Below the pieces are notes generated by a model. The model saw only the letters and a program-made list of their open reading frames with translations. It did no database searches and was not told the origin of the DNA. Both the position numbers and the translations under genes were made by a program. Of a stretch of 64,000 bases of DNA, positions 9,326 to 22,620 are shown in pieces (positions within the stretch are counted from its first letter, which is position 1; each line of letters begins with the position of its first letter). This DNA comes from Neobacillus sp. WH10. GTDB lineage: Bacteria > Bacillota > Bacilli > Bacillales > Cytobacillaceae. The stretch spans positions 4,278,001 through 4,342,000 of the forward strand of contig NZ_CP126110.1 of the NCBI RefSeq assembly GCF_030123405.1, read 5' to 3'.

Positions 9326-11216
9326 TTCCTTTTCTCTCCTTTCGTTTTTTAACCAGTCTTATGATTTGAAAACCAAACGGGGGAATCGTTAATTCTATTG
9401 AAAATGGCTGCCCATGGAAGGGCTCTTCTACCGACAAAATGGTTTTTTTATTCGTCAATCCCGCCCCGCCGTATTCTTGTTGATCGCTATTAAAAATCTC
9501 TCGGTACTCACCTGCTTTAGGGACACCGATTTTATATACTGGGTAGCTCACACCCGTAAAGTTACAGATAATGATTAAATAATCCTCAACTTTTTTCCCT
9601 TTTCGAATGAACGAGAAAATCGATTGCTGGCTGTTATTGGCATCAATCCATTCAAATCCATCCTGCAAATGATCCAATTCATACAGCGGCTTCGACCTTT
9701 TATAAAGTTTTGTTAATACTTTTACATAAGAGTTTAAATTGCGGTGCATGTCATATTCCATTAAGTGCCAATCTAGCTCTTCTTTGTCTTTCCATTCAGC
9801 AAACTGGCCAAATTCAAAGCCCATAAAGAGTAGTTTCTTTCCAGGGTGGGCAAACATATAGCCTAATAAAAGTCTCAGCTGGGCAAATTTTTCCCAATAA
9901 TCCCCCGGCATTTTATCCAGTAGTGACTTCTTCCCATGGACCACTTCATCGTGCGAAAACGGCAGCATAAAGTTTTCTAAAAAGGCATATAAAAGTGAAA
10001 AAGTTACTTTTGAATGGGCTTGTGAACGTGAATACGGAGGTGTTTCCATATATTCAAGCATGTCATTCATCCAGCCCATATTCCATTTATAGTCGAAACC
10101 CAGGCCTCCGTAGCGGACAGGAACTGTCACATGTGGAAACTCAGTAGAATCTTCACCAATCATTAAGAAGTGTGGATCATATTCATGGACTTCTTTGTTT
10201 AACTTTTTTAAAAAATGAATACCAAACGGATTTTCACGCTTCCCGTGAGAAGCATTAGGCCAATAGATGATGTTAGCAACAGCATCCATCCGAAAGCCAT
10301 CAATATGAAAATAGTCGATCCAATATAGAGCATTAGAAATAAGGAAGCTTTGCACCTCACCTTTTCCTAAATCAAAATTGGCGGTGCCCCATACAACATT
10401 TTCTCTGTCATGAACATGGCTATAAGAATAAATATGTGTCCCATCAAAGCGATATAGTCCGTGTGCGTCCTTGCAAAAATGACCCGGAACCCAATCGAGA
10501 ATGACACCTATACCATGCTGATGACACTGGTCAACAAAATATCTAAAGTCATCTGGTGTTCCATACCTGGATGTTACTGAAAAGTAACCAGTTCCTTGGT
10601 ATCCCCATGAGTCGTCGAGCGGGTGCTCGACAAGCGGTAATAGTTCTATATGAGTAAAACCATGTTCCATTACATAAGGTATAAGCTCTGAGACCAAATC
10701 CCTATAAGTTATGTAGTCTCCATTGGCATTCTTTCTCCATGAACCCAGGTGTACCTCATAAATAATGGCTGGCTCTGATAAAAGGTTCTTTTTTCCCCTT
10801 CGATTCACCCAATGACCGTCTTGCCACTTATAATTGTTTAAGGAATAAACAACGGAAGCTGTATGGGGTCTTACTTCCGAATAAAAGGCAAACGGATCTG
10901 CCTTCAGGAGCTTTTCTCCTGTTTGTGAGATAATTTCATACTTATAAATGTTTCCTTCTAGATCTTGATTTACAACAATAATCCATACTCCCTCATCATT
11001 AACCTTCTGTAATTCATATCCTTCACCATTCCAGTTATTAAAATCGCCCATGAGCCTCACTTGATAGGCATTAGGGGCCCATACGCAAAATCGTGTATAT
11101 ACTCGATCGGAATTCTTAAAGATATGAGCGCCAAAAAGCTGATGACTTTTGCATAGGCTGCCTTCATGAAATAAATGCAGCTGATAATCAGTTGGAAATA
11201 ACGTATTCACTGTCAT
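9273..11216 (-). CDS. glgB: 1,4-alpha-glucan branching enzyme GlgB
   Basis: Introduces alpha-1,6 branches into glycogen. First gene of the operon. N-terminal CBM48 (about residues 15-110, FCVWAPNAYQVRLMGDFNNW), then a GH13 barrel with DGFRMDAVANIIYW (nucleophile Asp) and MIGEDSTEFP (acid/base Glu), then LPFSHDEVVHGKKS. The frame is open to 11252. I take the ATG at 11216 (MTVNTLFP), preceded by GGATGAGGAG, giving 647 residues. The C-terminus ends in a basic, low-complexity tail that overlaps the glgC start by 53 bases; such a tail may be a by-product of the overlap. Confidence 0.95.
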   Translation of the reverse strand: MTVNTLFPTDYQLHLFHEGSLCKSHQLFGAHIFKNSDRVYTRFCVWAPNAYQVRLMGDFNNWNGEGYELQKVNDEGVWIIVVNQDLEGNIYKYEIISQTGEKLLKADPFAFYSEVRPHTASVVYSLNNYKWQDGHWVNRRGKKNLLSEPAIIYEVHLGSWRKNANGDYITYRDLVSELIPYVMEHGFTHIELLPLVEHPLDDSWGYQGTGYFSVTSRYGTPDDFRYFVDQCHQHGIGVILDWVPGHFCKDAHGLYRFDGTHIYSYSHVHDRENVVWGTANFDLGKGEVQSFLISNALYWIDYFHIDGFRMDAVANIIYWPNASHGKRENPFGIHFLKKLNKEVHEYDPHFLMIGEDSTEFPHVTVPVRYGGLGFDYKWNMGWMNDMLEYMETPPYSRSQAHSKVTFSLLYAFLENFMLPFSHDEVVHGKKSLLDKMPGDYWEKFAQLRLLLGYMFAHPGKKLLFMGFEFGQFAEWKDKEELDWHLMEYDMHRNLNSYVKVLTKLYKRSKPLYELDHLQDGFEWIDANNSQQSIFSFIRKGKKVEDYLIIICNFTGVSYPVYKIGVPKAGEYREIFNSDQQEYGGAGLTNKKTILSVEEPFHGQPFSIELTIPPFGFQIIRLVKKRKERKGNGKEKVRSHAVSRRERK

Positions 11217-11705
11217 GGCTCTCCTCATCCTCAATGAAAATATGTATTTCAATGACCAATTATAAGTGCAAATGAACCATATTCCTCGAAATACTTTTTT
11301 ATCTTTTCTGACAACATATGATGTTAGTTGCTACAAAGAATCTTTAAACAACGACATTTGACACAAAACGACGAAATATCTATCAGAAAACGACAAAAAT
11401 CTATTAAGTTTTTTGAAAAATTTCTAAGAAAAAAATTATTTTTAAACTAATAAAAAAGTGGATTAATTTTGAGTGGATAAGGGGTAATGTAAGCGGTATC
11501 AATACTTTTAAAAATAGGGCCTAACAAATAAATATTATATTAATATAATGTATTTATGCAAATATCGATTCTTTGGAAAAGAACCAAATGGTAAGTGAGT
11601 AAGAAGAGTCTTTCCTTACTATATTTAGCATTTGTGACCGGCAGCGGCTTTTTCTCAAACTGTAGGCAATATCACCTTTTGGAAAAAATAAATCGTGTGG
11701 AAAAT
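11217..11705. other. Region between glgB and the tRNA terminator
   Basis: About 490 bp without a gene. It must hold the glg promoter on the minus strand; a TATAAT-like hexamer lies about 50 bp upstream of glgB, but I see no convincing -35. At 11365-11408 there are two 22-bp tandem units beginning AAAACGAC, with a partial third at 11351. The rest is AT-rich and unassigned. Confidence 0.4.
11365..11408. repeat. Two 22-bp tandem units (AAAACGAC...)
   Basis: Units at 11365-11386 and 11387-11408 share AAAACGAC and a following ATCTAT, with an ACGACATTTGAC-like partial copy just before. On the minus strand they read GTCGTTTT, only loosely similar to a Spo0A box (TGTCGAA). Confidence 0.6.
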
Positions 11706-11744
11706 ACAAAAAAACTGATAACAATATGTTATCAGTTTTTTTGT
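11706..11744 (-). terminator. Terminator of the rRNA-tRNA operon
   Basis: Perfect 17-bp stem (11706-11722 and 11728-11744) around AATAT, with a T-run on both strands, immediately after tRNA-Glu. Confidence 0.9.
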
Positions 11745-11745
11745 A

Positions 11746-11817
11746 TGACCCCTACGGGATTCGAACCCGTGTTACCGCCGTGAAAGGGCGGTGTCTTAAC
11801 CGCTTGACCAAGGGGCC
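11746..11817 (-). tRNA. tRNA-Glu (UUC)
   Basis: Complete cloverleaf, anticodon loop CTTTCAC in a CCGCC/GGCGG stem. CCA not encoded. Last tRNA of the cluster, as in trnB. Confidence 0.97.
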
Positions 11818-11828
11818 GTTAATTTTTA

Positions 11829-11919
11829 TGGCGGAGAAGGAGGGATTTGAACCCTCGCGCCGGTTACCCGACCTACACCCTTAGCAGGGGCGCCTCTTCA
11901 GCCTCTTGAGTACTTCCCC
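11829..11919 (-). tRNA. tRNA-Ser (GCU)
   Basis: Class II tRNA with long variable arm, anticodon loop CTGCTAA. CCA encoded. Confidence 0.96.
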
Positions 11920-11924
11920 ATAAT

Positions 11925-11999
11925 TGGCTCCGCAGGTAGGACTCGAACCTACGACCGATCGGTTAACAGCCGATAGCTCTACCACTGAGCTACTGCGGA
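11925..11999 (-). tRNA. tRNA-Asn (GUU)
   Basis: Acceptor TCCGCAG/CTGCGGA, anticodon GTT, CCA encoded. Confidence 0.97.
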
Positions 12000-12007
12000 A
12001 TAATATA

Positions 12008-12084
<77 letters not shown>

Positions 12085-12090
12085 ACATTT

Positions 12091-12164
12091 TGGAGCGGGT
12101 GATGAGAATCGAACTCACAACATCAGCTTGGAAGGCTGAGGTTTTACCACTAAACTACACCCGC
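12091..12164 (-). tRNA. tRNA-Gly (UCC)
   Basis: Acceptor GCGGGTG, anticodon loop CTTCCAA, CCA encoded. Confidence 0.97.
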
Positions 12165-12178
12165 ATTGAAAATTATTA

Positions 12179-12255
12179 TGGGGCGGCTGATGGGAATCGA
12201 ACCCACGAATGTCGGAACCACAATCCGATGCGTTAACCACTTCGCCACAACCGCC
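12179..12255 (-). tRNA. tRNA-His (GUG)
   Basis: Anticodon GTG. The extra G(-1) that pairs with C73 is encoded at 12255. CCA encoded. Confidence 0.97.
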
Positions 12256-12283
12256 ATCATAAAATATATTTTTCAAATAAAAA

Positions 12284-12359
12284 TGGTGGCTCAGGACGGA
12301 ATCGAACCGCCGACACAAGGATTTTCAGTCCTTTGCTCTACCGACTGAGCTACTGAGCC
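12284..12359 (-). tRNA. tRNA-Phe (GAA)
   Basis: Acceptor GGCTCAG/CTGAGCC, anticodon GAA, CCA encoded. Confidence 0.97.
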
Positions 12360-12367
12360 ACTCTAAA

Positions 12368-12444
12368 TGGCGGTCCGGACGGGACTCGAACCCGCGACCT
12401 CCTGCGTGACAGGCAGGCATTCTAACCAACTGAACTACCGGACC
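12368..12444 (-). tRNA. tRNA-Asp (GUC)
   Basis: Acceptor GGTCCGG/CCGGACC, anticodon GTC, CCA encoded. Confidence 0.97.
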
Positions 12445-12447
12445 ATA

Positions 12448-12683
<236 letters not shown>

Positions 12684-12692
12684 AGAATAATA

Positions 12693-12785
12693 TGGCGGAG
12701 GAAGAGGGATTCGAACCCCCGCGCGGTTTAACCCGCCTGTCGGTTTTCAAGACCGATCCCTTCAGCCGGACTTGGGTATTCCTCC
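12693..12785 (-). tRNA. tRNA-Ser (UGA)
   Basis: Class II tRNA, anticodon loop CTTGAAA, CCA encoded. Confidence 0.96.
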
Positions 12786-12801
12786 ATATTATAAAAACTT
12801 T

Positions 12802-12878
12802 TGGTGGACCTTGTAGGACTCGAACCTACGACCGGACGGTTATGAGCCGTCTGCTCTAACCAGCTGAGCTAAAGGTCC
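12802..12878 (-). tRNA. tRNA-Ile2 (CAU, lysidine type)
   Basis: Anticodon CAT, acceptor GGACCTT. Its place between Met and Ser in the trnB order and its anticodon stem GACGG/CCGTC match the minor tRNA-Ile modified by TilS rather than elongator Met. CCA encoded. The identity is inferred from order and sequence. Confidence 0.85.
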
Positions 12879-12899
12879 AAGTTAAACTATTTAAAATAT

Positions 12900-12976
12900 T
12901 GGTAGCGGCGGAGGGGATCGAACCCCCGACCTTACGGGTATGAACCGTACGCTCTAGCCAGCTGAGCTACACCGCC
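12900..12976 (-). tRNA. Elongator tRNA-Met (CAU)
   Basis: Acceptor GGCGGTG, anticodon loop TTCATAC in a TACGG/CCGTA stem, next to tRNA-Ala as in trnB. CCA encoded. Confidence 0.9.
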
Positions 12977-12998
12977 ATAACATAAATTAAGATTAAAT

Positions 12999-13074
12999 TG
13001 GTGGAGTCTAGGGGGATCGAACCCCTGACCTCCTGCGTGCAAAGCAGGCGCTCTCCCAGCTGAGCTAAGACCCC
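12999..13074 (-). tRNA. tRNA-Ala (UGC)
   Basis: Acceptor GGGGTCT, anticodon TGC, CCA encoded. Confidence 0.97.
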
Positions 13075-13091
13075 AGAATGATAATTTTAAA

Positions 13092-13168
13092 TGGTCGGGA
13101 AGACAGGATTCGAACCTGCGACCCCTTGGTCCCAAACCAAGTGCTCTACCAAGCTGAGCTACTTCCCG
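13092..13168 (-). tRNA. tRNA-Pro (UGG)
   Basis: Acceptor CGGGAAG/CTTCCCG, anticodon TGG, CCA encoded. Confidence 0.97.
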
Positions 13169-13177
13169 TTAAACTAA

Positions 13178-13254
<77 letters not shown>

Positions 13255-13266
13255 ATTATCTTTAAA

Positions 13267-13355
13267 TGGTGCCGAGGACCGGAATCGAACCGGTACGGTA
13301 GTCACCTACCGCAGGATTTTAAGTCCTGTGCGTCTGCCAGTTCCGCCACCCCGGC
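13267..13355 (-). tRNA. tRNA-Leu (UAA)
   Basis: Class II tRNA, anticodon TAA, CCA encoded. Confidence 0.97.
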
Positions 13356-13364
13356 ATAAAAGAG

Positions 13365-13436
13365 AGCGGAAGACGGGATTCGAACCCGCGACCCCCACCT
13401 TGGCAAGGTGGTGTTCTACCACTGAACTACTTCCGC
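13365..13436 (-). tRNA. tRNA-Gly (GCC)
   Basis: Acceptor GCGGAAG/CTTCCGC, anticodon GCC. CCA not encoded. Confidence 0.96.
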
Positions 13437-13450
13437 ATATAAAAATTAAA

Positions 13451-13535
13451 TGGTGCGGGTGAAGGGAGTCGAACCCCCACGCCTTGCGGCGCCAGATCCT
13501 AAGTCTGGTGCGTCTGCCAATTCCGCCACACCCGC
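13451..13535 (-). tRNA. tRNA-Leu (UAG)
   Basis: Class II tRNA, anticodon TAG, CCA encoded. Confidence 0.97.
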
Positions 13536-13544
13536 ATATTTAAA

Positions 13545-13620
13545 TGGTGAGCCATGAAGGACTCGAACCTTCGACCCTCTGATTAAAAGTCAGATGCTCT
13601 ACCAACTGAGCTAATGGCTC
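13545..13620 (-). tRNA. tRNA-Lys (UUU)
   Basis: Acceptor GAGCCAT/ATGGCTC, anticodon TTT, CCA encoded. Its first 26 bases plus five upstream bases are repeated exactly at 13737-13767 around a second hairpin element. Confidence 0.97.
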
Positions 13621-13767
13621 GTACTTTAATAATTCACTAATCTTTTATTTCGCCGGATGCCCACGCCTCAGTAAGCTTAATCAAGCAGCAACTCGGCGTG
13701 TGCCCTGATGCTGTTTCAAAGAAGCTTATTCGATCGTGCTCTACCAACTGAGCTAATGGCTCGTACT
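13595..13767 (-). repeat. Hairpin insertion element 2 with duplicated tRNA-Lys 5' half
   Basis: A 31-bp sequence (26 bases of tRNA-Lys through the D arm plus five leader bases) is present at 13595-13625 and identically at 13737-13767, offset 142 bp. Between them lies a hairpin CACGCC/GGCGTG (13662-13667 and 13695-13700, extended by two more pairs past one mismatch) with the same 27-nt loop as element 1 (13668-13694). The stem sequence is unrelated to that of element 1 yet pairs, which suggests a conserved RNA fold. Both duplications break directly after GGTRGAGCA in the tRNA D arm. Confidence 0.8.
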
Positions 13768-13780
13768 ATGAAGAAAAAGG

Positions 13781-13853
<73 letters not shown>

Positions 13854-13874
13854 ATTGTTAACGTAATAATATTA

Positions 13875-13950
13875 TGGTGGAGGATGACGGGATCGAACCG
13901 CCGACCCTCTGCTTGTAAGGCAGATGCTCTCCCAGCTGAGCTAATCCTCC
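13875..13950 (-). tRNA. tRNA-Val (UAC)
   Basis: Acceptor GGAGGAT/ATCCTCC, anticodon TAC, CCA encoded. First tRNA of the cluster, about 10 bp after 5S rRNA. Confidence 0.97.
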
Positions 13951-13960
13951 ATTATTACAG

Positions 13961-14076
<116 letters not shown>

Positions 14077-14206
14077 TAATTATTAGACACTATTTTATTA
14101 TAATGTCTTTTTTATTTTTTGCAAGAGAAATTTTTCATTCCCTCAAAACTAGATAATGCAGAAGAAGTGTTGGTAAAAACGAGTTCGCAATTCATATAAA
14201 TATGAC
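14077..14206 (-). other. 23S-5S spacer with processing stem
   Basis: No tRNA. The sequence at 14144-14157 (CAAAACTAGATAAT) is complementary to 17224-17236 on the far side of 23S and forms the usual pre-23S processing stem. Confidence 0.7.
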
Positions 14207-18903
<4,697 letters not shown>

Positions 18904-19038
18904 TGATATAGCTCATAAAATAAAACGTTGGCTTAGTTTCAATTGAAACTAATATTATTGTTTGTTGACGTTTTTGTTTGTTTAGTTTTCAAAGAACAAG
19001 TTAATTCTTTTTTGCCATCGCCCAAAAGCGACTTCTTT

Positions 19039-19068
19039 AATTTATCATATCCCGCATCACTAAGTCAA
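19039..19068 (-). promoter_or_regulatory. Putative rRNA promoter P2
   Basis: On the minus strand TTGACT, 18-bp spacer, TAAATT, followed by AAAGAAGTCGC, the context seen at Bacillus rRNA promoters. Confidence 0.6.
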
Positions 19069-19123
19069 CAACTTTTTTAATTTCTTTTTCTGTTATTTGA
19101 CTCTCTCGATGAGGACGAGATTT

Positions 19124-19152
19124 AATATACCATGATAAATAAATGATTGCAA
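19124..19152 (-). promoter_or_regulatory. Putative rRNA promoter P1
   Basis: On the minus strand TTGCAA (19147-19152), 17-bp spacer, TATATT (19124-19129), upstream of P2 in tandem arrangement. Confidence 0.55.
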
Positions 19153-19449
19153 TATAATTTTTAAAAATTTTTTTGTGTTTTCTAATTCTGCACACAGGGA
19201 TAAATAAAAGGGGGGTGAATTCATAATATAAACTACATTTGTATATGTAATAAAAAAAAGGATATCGGACATATCTATCAAATAATAACAGTGGGGACAT
19301 TTACAGTTATGGCTTCAAGAGATTTATTTAGTTCTTCCATCCCTCACCCTTATAGTAGAATCAAACTAAAGATTCCCTGTGTGCAGTAATCTTTTTTATC
19401 TATTTAATAAAGCTTCAGTCAACTAACTAATAATTGGACGTGAATTCAT

Positions 19450-20145
19450 TTGAGTAATATAGATCTTGATATATTAATTAAACTGGGAATTTCTGCTATT
19501 TTCGGCCTTATCATAGGTCTTGAAAGAGAATTAAAAAGAAAGCCTGTCGGGCTAAAGACAAGTCTCGTTATTTCCGTTGTAAGCTGTTTGTTGACGATTG
19601 TCTCGATTCAATCAGCTTATATGTTTCCAAATTCAGATGAAGTAAGAATCACCATGGACCCCCTTCGTCTTGCTGCGCAAATTGTTTCAGGGATTGGCTT
19701 TTTAGGGGCAGGTGTCATATTAAGAAGAGGAAATGACAGTATTTCAGGTTTAACAACGGCTGCCATGATTTGGGGGGCTGCAGGGATTGGTATTGCCGTA
19801 GGTGCAGGTTTTTATTTTGAAGCCTTTGCCGGCGTAGCATTACTTATTATAAGTGTAGAATTAGTCCCTTTTTTAATGAAAATCTTTGGGCCAAAACAAT
19901 TGCGGGAAAAAGAAATCATGTTGCAGCTTTTTATCAGAGATCAAGTACAAATAGATAAAGCTATTTCATTTTTATTAGAAAAGAAATATATTATTCGCAG
20001 ACTCCGGATAAAGGATTTAGACAATGGGGATCACCTTGTGCAAATATTAGTAGCCGTTGATTACCGTGAAAAAACTACAGACGTTTATTTAATTGTTTCA
20101 GATATAGAAGGGGTTAAAAAGGTAGAAATTGAAAGTATAAGTTAA
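19450..20145 (+). CDS. MgtC/SapB-family membrane protein
   Basis: 231 residues. The N-terminal ~145 residues are hydrophobic, with the family signature LGISAIFGLIIGLERELKRKPVGLKT and the later GIGFLGAGVILRRG and GLTTAAMIWGAAGIGIAVGAG. The C-terminal ~75 residues form a soluble, ACT-like domain (EKEIMLQLFIRDQVQIDKAISFLL). In related bacteria these proteins influence magnesium homeostasis or transport regulation; the exact role of this one is not known. Start TTG with a weak GGACGTG upstream. No Mg-sensing leader recognised. Stands alone between the rRNA operon and a tRNA gene. Confidence 0.85.
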   Translation: MSNIDLDILIKLGISAIFGLIIGLERELKRKPVGLKTSLVISVVSCLLTIVSIQSAYMFPNSDEVRITMDPLRLAAQIVSGIGFLGAGVILRRGNDSISGLTTAAMIWGAAGIGIAVGAGFYFEAFAGVALLIISVELVPFLMKIFGPKQLREKEIMLQLFIRDQVQIDKAISFLLEKKYIIRRLRIKDLDNGDHLVQILVAVDYREKTTDVYLIVSDIEGVKKVEIESIS

Positions 20146-20184
20146 AGTCGCTGTAATATTTATTGCCTTTTCTAAAATTTACTC

Positions 20185-20213
20185 TTGCAAGAATTTTATA
20201 ATGGGGATATAAT
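20185..20213 (+). promoter_or_regulatory. Promoter of tRNA-Ala
   Basis: TTGCAA (20185-20190), 17-bp spacer, TATAAT (20208-20213), 22 bp before the tRNA. Confidence 0.75.
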
Positions 20214-20234
20214 TTTTCATGTACTAAATATATT

Positions 20235-20307
<73 letters not shown>

Positions 20308-20311
20308 TACT

Positions 20312-20340
20312 GAAAAACTCTTGTGCATCAAGGGTTTTTC
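20312..20340 (+). terminator. Terminator after tRNA-Ala
   Basis: Stem GAAAAACTCTTG with CAAGGGTTTTTC around TGCAT, T-rich 3' arm. Confidence 0.8.
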
Positions 20341-20343
20341 AAC

Positions 20344-20387
20344 AAAATAAACGCCTGGATATTCAAAATATCCAAGCGTTTATTTTA
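20344..20387. terminator. Bidirectional terminator
   Basis: Long stem AAAATAAACGC(C)TGGATATT with its complement around CAA. A-rich on one side and T-rich on the other. Probably ends the minus-strand peptidase transcript. Confidence 0.75.
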
Positions 20388-20448
20388 TTTTCTTCCGATT
20401 TACCCTCTTAACTGGCCCCACTGAAGGCTGTTCATTAGGCTCGAAAAA

Positions 20449-21555
20449 TTAGCCGATCCTAATCAACTCCGTTGGAAAGGTTGTTAATACTTTTGCATTT
20501 CCATCTTCCTCGATATATACATTTTCTTCTATACGGACGCCTCCGAATCCAGGAATATAAATACCTGGTTCAATTGTAAACAAAAATCCTGGTTCTAACA
20601 TCATTTCATTTTTTTCGTGGATTGAAGGTTCTTCATGCACTTCCATACCTAGGCCATGACCAACACGGTTATTAAAGTACTGACCATAACCGTTAGCTTT
20701 GATCACATTACGGGCTGCAGTATCCACACTCCCGGCTAATACCCCGGCTTTCGCTGCAAGAACGCCTTCTTTTGTTGCTTTCAGGACAACGTCATAAATC
20801 CTCCTCTGTTCTGCGGTTTCTTCGCCTATTATGAAAGTGCGTGTTATATCGGAACAGTAGCCATCTACGATCACGCCCATATCAATTAATAAGAAGTCAC
20901 CGTTATTCATTTTCTTTCCGTCAGGGCTTCCGTGTGGTAACGAAGATTTTTCACCAGATAAAACCGTTGTTGAAAAAGAGGGCCCTTCCGCACCAAACTT
21001 TCTCATTAAAAATTCAAATTCAGCCGTTAATTCTAGTTCAGTCATACCCGCTTTAACGCTTTTGATTCCTTCACTTAATACTTTTTCAATCACATGTACT
21101 GCATATTGGACTTTATTGCACTCTTCAGGAGTCTTCCTTATACGCTGGCCAGAAATAAATTCCCCTATATTTTGATAGCTGAAACTAGAAAAGTAGTGAT
21201 TAAGCTGCTCTTGTTGATATATACTTACATTTTTTGTTTCTAAACCAATCGACTTAACGTCTTTACCGATCGTGTCTTTTAATATTTTATAAGGATTTAA
21301 TTCATCAGAGATTGGAACAATGCTTTTTACATTGGAGCTTTTCTCTGCATCCTCTTGATCTAGTGCAGGCACAAATAAATAATTGGTTCCCTTGCGAACA
21401 TCAATGACTAAAGCCATAAACCGCTCAAATGGTTCTGAGTTAAATCCAGTATAGTAAAAAACATTTTTAGGTGAATTGACAATCGCCATGTCTACTTGCT
21501 GTTCTTCTAAATTTTGAATTAAAGTATTTAATCTTGTTTGAAACTGATCACTCAT
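20449..21555 (-). CDS. M24 family metallopeptidase (Xaa-Pro peptidase/prolidase type)
   Basis: 368 residues. An N-terminal creatinase-like domain (about 1-125) is followed by a pita-bread catalytic domain with the full metal-ligand set: LIDMGVIVDGYCSDITRTF (two Asp), GHGLGMEVHEEP (His), FTIEPGIYIPG (Glu) and GVRIEENVYI (Glu). The frame opens at 21606, but AAGGAGTG sits before the ATG at 21555 (MSDQFQTRL). Last gene of the hydroxyproline group. Prolidase-type enzymes free proline or hydroxyproline from X-Pro/X-Hyp dipeptides, which fits collagen-peptide use (inference). A related dipeptidase specificity cannot be excluded. Confidence 0.88.
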   Translation of the reverse strand: MSDQFQTRLNTLIQNLEEQQVDMAIVNSPKNVFYYTGFNSEPFERFMALVIDVRKGTNYLFVPALDQEDAEKSSNVKSIVPISDELNPYKILKDTIGKDVKSIGLETKNVSIYQQEQLNHYFSSFSYQNIGEFISGQRIRKTPEECNKVQYAVHVIEKVLSEGIKSVKAGMTELELTAEFEFLMRKFGAEGPSFSTTVLSGEKSSLPHGSPDGKKMNNGDFLLIDMGVIVDGYCSDITRTFIIGEETAEQRRIYDVVLKATKEGVLAAKAGVLAGSVDTAARNVIKANGYGQYFNNRVGHGLGMEVHEEPSIHEKNEMMLEPGFLFTIEPGIYIPGFGGVRIEENVYIEEDGNAKVLTTFPTELIRIG

Positions 21556-21590
21556 AAGAAACACTCCTTTATCGACGCAATCGTAGCAAC

Positions 21591-22568
21591 TTACAAGCGA
21601 ATCCAAGTCCCTATTCCATTTTGGATCGCTTTTTCGTAAACATATTTTGCTGTTACAATATCAACAACAGCTAATCCGACTGACTTAAATACGGTTATTT
21701 CTTTGTCATTTTCTCTTCCCCATAGTTCTCCACTGACGATTTGCCCCAGCTCTGCATATATTTCACCTTCCGTAAAAACTCCCTCTTTAATTGGGATTTG
21801 CAAGTCACCAGTCTCCTCTAATGCTGCTTCTTTTGACTCAACGACTACTTTATCTGCTAAAGAAATGGAATGAGACGGGAGTTCTTGCATCATTGGTTTG
21901 AATGAACCGATAGCATTCACATGAACACCTGGTTTCAATGGCTCTGTAAAGACTGGAGAAGAAGAGTTTGTTGCAGTGACAATAATGTCTGCTTCCCGCA
22001 CTGCTTCATTTGGGTCTGTATATACTTGAACATACTTTTTGTATTTTTCCATAATAGACTCAGCAAATTTAACTGCTTTTTGTTCTGTTCGATTCGTTAC
22101 GATAATTTTTTCTATATTCCGAACAGCGAGGATAGCCTCTATTAGACCTTCACTTTGTCCGCCTGTGCCGATAACACATAATGTTTTTGAATCTTTTCTT
22201 GCTAAATATTTTGTTGCTACACCAGACAAGGCTCCTGTTCTAACCATGGTTAAATAAGACCCTTCTAAAAGAGCTAATGGCTCTCCTGTTTCAAAGTCTA
22301 ACAACATTACCAATCCTTTAATTGTTTTCTTTCCCTCTTTTGTATTATTTGGAGCTACTGTTACGACTTTTATCCCAAGTGTTCCTAGCCCTTCAGCTAC
22401 AGAAGGCATCACTAACGCTGTATTTTTTGAGTCAAAGAATGGCAGAGCCGTTCGGATAGGAGTCACCGTTCTTGACGCCGAAAATTCCTTTAGAGCATTT
22501 TCCGTATATTCAATCACTTCATTCATATCTTTCAATCTCTTCTGGTCTTCTGCATTAATAGCTAGCAT
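21591..22568 (-). CDS. Ornithine cyclodeaminase/mu-crystallin family reductase
   Basis: 325 residues from the ATG at 22568 (MLAINAEDQKRLKDMNEVIE, preceded by AGGATGGG). The frame also opens at 22610, without a clear ribosome site. The NAD(P)-binding motif is CVIGTGGQSEGLIEAIL in the middle. Members next to proline racemase homologues are commonly delta1-pyrroline-2-carboxylate reductases, which reduce the cyclic imine to L-proline in trans-3-hydroxyproline or D-proline routes. That activity is inferred from context here; ornithine cyclodeaminase, alanine dehydrogenase or ketimine reductase activity remain possible. Ten bases or so separate the upstream stop from the longer possible start. Confidence 0.85.
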   Translation of the reverse strand: MLAINAEDQKRLKDMNEVIEYTENALKEFSASRTVTPIRTALPFFDSKNTALVMPSVAEGLGTLGIKVVTVAPNNTKEGKKTIKGLVMLLDFETGEPLALLEGSYLTMVRTGALSGVATKYLARKDSKTLCVIGTGGQSEGLIEAILAVRNIEKIIVTNRTEQKAVKFAESIMEKYKKYVQVYTDPNEAVREADIIVTATNSSSPVFTEPLKPGVHVNAIGSFKPMMQELPSHSISLADKVVVESKEAALEETGDLQIPIKEGVFTEGEIYAELGQIVSGELWGRENDKEITVFKSVGLAVVDIVTAKYVYEKAIQNGIGTWIRL

Positions 22569-22620
22569 ACTTTCCCATCCTAACTTGTTTTTCTGGAGCC
22601 GGGCATTCACTTTAAAAAAC

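Larger units (their letters stand above)
18904..19449. other. rRNA promoter/leader region
   Basis: About 545 bp. It holds the 16S leader with one half of the processing stem (18976-18989), two putative tandem rRNA promoters on minus (19039-19068 and 19124-19152), and then AT-rich sequence leading to the mgtC-like gene on plus. The short ORFs here overlap the promoters and are not genes. Confidence 0.6.

Noticed and set aside
19037..19300. 87-codon ORF on minus upstream of 16S
   Set aside because: It overlaps both putative rRNA promoters and has AT-driven composition (many Ile, Tyr, Lys); no ribosome site.
19304..19449. Magnesium-sensing leader before the MgtC-like gene
   Set aside because: I found no M-box-like conserved segments and only a weak possible hairpin (AAAGATT/AATCTTT).
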